NCBI GenBank assembly: GCA_012730075.1
Contig: JAAYBP010000105.1
Location: 1-37,037, forward strand
Length of the DNA stretch: 37,037 nt
Reading direction: 5' to 3'
Origin: Acidimicrobiales bacterium
Lineage (GTDB): Bacteria; Actinomycetota; Acidimicrobiia; Acidimicrobiales; Iamiaceae
Positions 33,824-37,037 of the stretch are shown here, in pieces; within the stretch, counting starts at the first letter, position 1, and every line of letters starts with the position of its first letter. The notes beneath the pieces are model-generated. The model saw only the letters and a list, made by a program, of their open reading frames with translations. It was not told where the DNA came from and did no database searches. Position numbers and translations under genes: made by a program.

Positions 33824-33854
33824 CCGTGAAGCGGGTCCGGTGAGGCCCGCACGG
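33824..33854 (+). promoter_or_regulatory. PyrR-binding RNA hairpin in the pyrR leader
   Basis: The upper stem GCGGG (33831-33835) pairs with CCCGC (33846-33850) around the loop UCCGGUGAGG, matching 8 of 10 positions of the PyrR-binding loop UCCAGAGAGG. A purine bulge GAA (33828-33830) and a lower stem CCGU/ACGG (33824-33827 with 33851-33854) complete the structure. The lower stem covers the first bases of the GGAGGA ribosome-binding site (33853-33858) of pyrR. UMP-bound PyrR should stabilise it and block translation, the mode reported for mycobacteria. No separate terminator is seen. Confidence 0.75.
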
Positions 33855-33866
33855 AGGAAGCAGCGA

Positions 33867-34433
33867 GTGGCAGACAGAGAGCGACGCATCTCGCCGCCGT
33901 ACGGCGGTGTGTTCGTGCCCCGGACGCGGGTCCTCGACCGCGACGACGTGGCCCGGGCCATCTGGCGGATGGCCCACGAGGTGATCGAGCGGAACCACGG
34001 CCTCGACGGCGTGGTCCTGGTCGGCCTCCAGACCGGCGGTGGTTGGATCGCCGAGCGCCTGGCCGAGGCCCTCGACTCGATCGAGCACGTCCGGCCCGCG
34101 GTCGGCCTCCTCGACGTGGCGTTCTACCGCGACGACATCGGGCTGCGGCCGGTGCTGCCCGAGGCGGTCACCGAGCTGCCCTCCGACATCGACGGCGCCC
34201 AGGTGGTGCTCGTCGACGACGTCCTCTTCACCGGCCGCACGATCCGCGCCGCCCTCGACGCCCTCCACGACTACGGCCGGCCCCGCAGCGTGCAGCTCGC
34301 GGTCATGGTCGACCGGGGCCACCGGGAGCTGCCGATCCGCCCCGACTACGTCGGCAAGAACCTGCCGACCCGCCGCGACGAGGTGGTCGACGTCCACCCC
34401 GAAGGCGTCGACCTGGGGGAGATGGTCCGGTGA
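33867..34433 (+). CDS. pyrR: Bifunctional pyr operon regulator / uracil phosphoribosyltransferase
   Basis: An RNA-binding regulator of pyrimidine synthesis with uracil phosphoribosyltransferase ancestry; 188 residues. The type I PRTase PRPP-binding loop is [18 protein letters not shown] (about residues 112-129); [15 protein letters not shown] and YRDDI are also typical of PyrR, and the C-terminal region has [13 protein letters not shown] 33867 follows GGAGGA at 8 nt, which decides it over an upstream in-frame start inside the GNAT gene. Its mRNA leader forms a PyrR-type hairpin, so it should repress its own operon. Its stop overlaps pyrB (GTGA). Confidence 0.95.
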   Translation: MADRERRISPPYGGVFVPRTRVLDRDDVARAIWRMAHEVIERNHGLDGVVLVGLQTGGGWIAERLAEALDSIEHVRPAVGLLDVAFYRDDIGLRPVLPEAVTELPSDIDGAQVVLVDDVLFTGRTIRAALDALHDYGRPRSVQLAVMVDRGHRELPIRPDYVGKNLPTRRDEVVDVHPEGVDLGEMVR

Positions 34434-35443
34434 GGCACCTGCTCTCCTCGGCCGACCTCGACCGCGACGACGTCGAGGCGCTGCTCGACCTCACCGACAG
34501 CTTCGTCGAGGTCAGCAACCGGGCGATCCCCAAGGTCCCCGCGCTCCGGGGTCGCACCGTCGCCACCATGTTCTTCGAGGACTCCACCCGCACCCGGCTG
34601 TCGTTCGAGACGGCCGCCAAGCGCCTGTCCGCCGACACGATGAGCTTCAGCGCCTCGTCGTCGTCGGTGAACAAGGGGGAATCGCTCCGCGACACGGCTC
34701 TCACGCTCGAGGCGATGGGCGTCGACGCCGTCGTCGTGCGCCACCGGTCGTCCGGCGCGCCGCACCGGGTGGCGTCGTGGGTCGACGTCCGCGTCGTCAA
34801 CGGCGGTGACGGCTGGCACGACCATCCGACCCAGGGGCTCCTCGACGCCTACACGCTGCGCGGCCGCCTCGGTCCGCTCGACGGACGGCGGGTGGCGATC
34901 GTCGGCGATGTCAAGCACTCCCGGGTCGCCCGGGCCGACGTGGCGATCCTGACGACGCTCGGGGCGGAGGTCACCCTCGTCGCCCCGCCGACGCTGCTCC
35001 CGCCGTCGATCGAGGGCTGGCCCGCCACCGCGGTCCACGATCTCGACGCCGTGCTGCCCGAGGTCGACGCGGTCGTCCTCCTCCGCATGCAGCGCGAGCG
35101 CATGACCGAGGCGCTGGTGCCGTCGCTTCGCGAGTACACCGCCCGCTGGGGCCTCACCGTCGATCGGGCCCGCCGCCTTCGCGACGATGTCGTGTTCATG
35201 CACCCCGGGCCGATGAACCGCGGCGTCGAGATCGCCCCCGAGGTGGCCGACGACCCGCGGGCGGTCATCGTCGACCAGGTGCGCAACGGCGTCGCCGTGC
35301 GGATGGCGGTGCTGTTCCGCCTCCTCGCCGGCGAGGGCCCCGAGCCGGTCGCCGACGTCGTCTCCGACGGTGCGGACGACCGGTCCGTCGCCGCCGACCT
35401 GAGCGAGCAGCCGGTCGGGGCCGGCGACGGAGGTGCGACGTGA
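34430..35443 (+). CDS. pyrB: Aspartate carbamoyltransferase catalytic subunit
   Basis: Condenses carbamoyl phosphate and aspartate to N-carbamoyl-aspartate, the committed pyrimidine step. The 337-residue protein carries the carbamoyl-phosphate motif [13 protein letters not shown] (about residues 46-58), then [14 protein letters not shown], the aspartate-loop MQRERM and [12 protein letters not shown] Ser/Asp/Glu-rich C-terminal tail of about 30 residues extends past the usual end. GTG 34430 overlaps the pyrR stop; the end overlaps pyrC (GTGA), giving a translationally coupled chain. No pyrI regulatory subunit is present, as usual in actinobacteria. Confidence 0.96.
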   Translation: MRHLLSSADLDRDDVEALLDLTDSFVEVSNRAIPKVPALRGRTVATMFFEDSTRTRLSFETAAKRLSADTMSFSASSSSVNKGESLRDTALTLEAMGVDAVVVRHRSSGAPHRVASWVDVRVVNGGDGWHDHPTQGLLDAYTLRGRLGPLDGRRVAIVGDVKHSRVARADVAILTTLGAEVTLVAPPTLLPPSIEGWPATAVHDLDAVLPEVDAVVLLRMQRERMTEALVPSLREYTARWGLTVDRARRLRDDVVFMHPGPMNRGVEIAPEVADDPRAVIVDQVRNGVAVRMAVLFRLLAGEGPEPVADVVSDGADDRSVAADLSEQPVGAGDGGAT

Positions 35444-36753
35444 GCCAGGCGAGCCGGGGGAGTGGGCCGTCGATCGTGATTCGCGGCGGCCGCGTCGTCG
35501 ACGCGTCGGGCGAGCGCCGCGCCGACGTGGCGGTGGTCGAAGGCCGCGTGGCGGCGGTCGAGGCTGACCTCGACGTGCCGTCCGGTGCCCGGGTGCTCGA
35601 CGCGGGTGGCTGCGTCGTCGCCCCCGGGTTCGTCGACCTCCACGCCCACCTGCGCCAGCCGGGCCGGGAGGAGGCCGAGACCGTCGAGTCCGGCAGCCGC
35701 TGCGCCGCGCTCGGCGGTTTCACCGCGGTCGTCGCCATGCCCAACACCACCCCGGCGATCGACAGCGCGTCGGTCGTGCGGGAGGTGATCGAGCTGGGTC
35801 GCACCGCGCTGTGCGAGGTCCACCCGTCGGGCGCGATCACGGTCGACCGGGCCGGGGAGCGGCTCGCCCCGATGGGCGAGATGGCCGACCTCGGCGTGCG
35901 GATCTTCACCGACGACGGCACCGGGGTGCAGGACGACGGGCTGATGCGACGGGCGATGGAGTACGCCGTCGGCCTTCCGTACGACGTCGTGCTCGCCCAG
36001 CACTGCGAGAACGACCGGCTCTGCGCCGGCGGCCACATGCACGAGGGCGAGTGGTCGTCGCGGCTCGGCATAGCCGGTCAGCCGGCCGAGGCCGAGGAGG
36101 CGATGGTCGCGCGCGACATCGCCCTCGCCCGCCTCACCGGGGCCCGGATCCACATGCAGCACATGTCGACGGCCGGGTCGGTCGCCCTGATCGCGGCGGC
36201 CCGGGCCGAGGGTCTGGCGATCAGCGCCGAGGCGACGCCGCACCACCTGCTGCTCACCCACGCGGAGTGCGCCTCGTTCGATCCGACCTTCAAGGTCAAC
36301 CCGCCGCTGCGCACCGACGCCGACGTCGAGGCGGTCCGGCGCGGCGTGCTCGACGGCACCCTCGACGTGATCGCGACCGACCACGCGCCCCACCCGCCGG
36401 AGGCGAAGGACGAACCGTTCGACCTCGCCCCGCCGGGGATGCTCGGGCTGGAGTTCGCCCTCGGTGTCGCCCTGTCGGTGCTGGACCTGCCGCTGCCGGA
36501 GCTGGTGCGGCGGCTGTCGACCCGCCCGGCCGAGATCGCCGGCCTCACCGATTCGCAGGGCGGGCCGGTCGAGCCCGGTCGCCCGGCGAACCTCTGCGTG
36601 TTCGACCCGACCGCGACCTGGACGGTCGAGCCCGGCATGACCGCCAGCCGCAGCCGCAACATCCCCTACGTCGGCCGCACCCTCTCCGGCCGGGTCCGCC
36701 ACACCCTCCGCGCCGGCGAACCCGTCGTCCTCGACGGCACCCCCCAGCGGTAA
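35440..36753 (+). CDS. pyrC: Dihydroorotase (type I)
   Basis: Zinc amidohydrolase that cyclises N-carbamoyl-aspartate to dihydroorotate. The 437-residue protein has [10 protein letters not shown] (metal ligands His68 and His70), [38 protein letters not shown] and the metal Asp in [18 protein letters not shown]. Both the length and the HAHLRQPG form are class I. GTG 35440 overlaps the pyrB stop. The next pathway genes, such as carA, would follow in Streptomyces, but here a short gap leads to an unrelated exported protein. Confidence 0.96.
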   Translation: MSQASRGSGPSIVIRGGRVVDASGERRADVAVVEGRVAAVEADLDVPSGARVLDAGGCVVAPGFVDLHAHLRQPGREEAETVESGSRCAALGGFTAVVAMPNTTPAIDSASVVREVIELGRTALCEVHPSGAITVDRAGERLAPMGEMADLGVRIFTDDGTGVQDDGLMRRAMEYAVGLPYDVVLAQHCENDRLCAGGHMHEGEWSSRLGIAGQPAEAEEAMVARDIALARLTGARIHMQHMSTAGSVALIAAARAEGLAISAEATPHHLLLTHAECASFDPTFKVNPPLRTDADVEAVRRGVLDGTLDVIATDHAPHPPEAKDEPFDLAPPGMLGLEFALGVALSVLDLPLPELVRRLSTRPAEIAGLTDSQGGPVEPGRPANLCVFDPTATWTVEPGMTASRSRNIPYVGRTLSGRVRHTLRAGEPVVLDGTPQR

Positions 36754-36762
36754 CACCTGGGG
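36742..36762 (+). terminator. Possible hairpin at the end of the pyr operon
   Basis: CCCCAG and CTGGGG form a 6-bp stem around a 9-nt loop that contains the pyrC stop. A second pairing, GGTAAC (36749-36754) with GTTACC (36776-36781), is mutually exclusive with it. Either could weaken read-through. Confidence 0.3.
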
Positions 36763-36867
36763 TCGGAGGAAAACCGTTACCCGGGGCGGCGGGGACGGGG
36801 TTTGAGCGGTTCTTGAGCGTGTCGGTGGACGCTCCTCCTGGCATCGACCACGAGGAAGGAACCCATC

Positions 36868-37037
36868 ATGCCGATCAAGAAGCACCCCGTCCGCACCCTC
36901 ATCTTCATGGCGATCTCCCTGGTCGTCGGGCTCATCGGCGTCTTTCGACCCACCGGTCCCGACCTGTCGTCGGGCGACTGCATCGCCGGAGGCAACCAGG
37001 TGAAGGAGGTCGACTGCTCGTCGCCCTCGGCCCGCTA
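36868..37037 (+). CDS. Small exported protein, LppU/septum-formation-like, 3' truncated by the window
   Basis: Fifty-six complete codons are visible; the frame is still open at the window edge. ATG 36868 follows GAGGAAGGA. The N-terminus MPIKKHPVRTL is cationic, followed by a hydrophobic segment IFMAISLVVGLIGVF (about residues 12-26), a signal or membrane anchor. The outer part begins SGDCIAGGNQVKEVDCSSPSARY, whose GDC...VxCSSPxA pattern resembles actinobacterial LppU/SCO3897 and septum-formation-type domains with a Cys-Cys disulfide. That resemblance is from memory and the rest of the gene is not available. Confidence 0.65.
   Translation, partial: MPIKKHPVRTLIFMAISLVVGLIGVFRPTGPDLSSGDCIAGGNQVKEVDCSSPSAR

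Overview
This window is a gene-dense, very GC-rich (visibly about 70% or more) bacterial chromosome segment, most likely from an actinobacterium. The support is gene content and order: lspA-rluD followed by dnaE; a proteasome-activator gene of the Bpa family; an Rpf-like lytic transglycosylase; aroC-aroK-aroB-aroQ-pepQ-efp-nusB; and pyrR-pyrB-pyrC. GTG starts and 4-8 bp stop/start overlaps are common. A deep-branching class such as Acidimicrobiia is a reasonable guess, but that is inference. No tRNA, rRNA, CRISPR array, insertion sequence or phage gene is visible. No gene-free stretch exceeds 300 bases; the longest is 9510-9750 and it carries regulatory dyads.

Layout. (1) 1-4357: a 5'-truncated TraR/DksA-type protein with a Lys/Ala/Pro-rich tail, lspA and rluD; then an Rrf2-type regulator divergent from an alkaline-phosphatase-superfamily enzyme, and bpa. 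(2) 4358-8090: dnaE behind a leader holding a perfect 23-bp palindrome whose arms resemble DnaA boxes. (3) 8195-13840: a GNAT-like protein, a nitroreductase, an Rpf-like cell-wall enzyme preceded by two CRP-like sites, a membrane protein, an orphan SF2-helicase C-terminal domain, an SDR oxidoreductase and a two-CBS protein. (4) 13887-16741: a MenE-like CoA ligase divergent from a fatty-acyl-CoA ligase. (5) 16885-20992: a three-gene cell-surface operon made of an MBOAT acyltransferase, an endoglycoceramidase-like GH5 lipoprotein lacking the catalytic glutamates, and a membrane-anchored DUF459-type SGNH hydrolase. (6) 21043-27268: prepilin peptidase, then the tightly packed shikimate genes with pepQ, efp and nusB. 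(7) 27290-33811: a block that separates nusB from pyrR, made of three minus-strand genes for membrane-anchored exported proteins with PPC-like beta domains, a divergent lipoprotein peptidase and a GNAT. (8) 33867-36753: pyrR-pyrB-pyrC behind a PyrR-type RNA hairpin. (9) The start of a small exported protein at the right edge.

Working together: the aro genes make chorismate from DAHP-derived intermediates (synthase, dehydratase, kinase and chorismate synthase steps), and the pyr genes make dihydroorotate under PyrR feedback. lspA matures lipoproteins, two of which (the GH5-like protein and the peptidase) are encoded here. The MBOAT, GH5-like and SGNH proteins look like one machine that acylates or edits a surface glycan.

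A recurrent promoter pattern was read by eye: TA(G/C)NNT hexamers lie 6-8 nt before several GTG/ATG starts, implying leaderless transcripts for at least six genes. All function calls come from sequence motifs and family knowledge; no database search was run.
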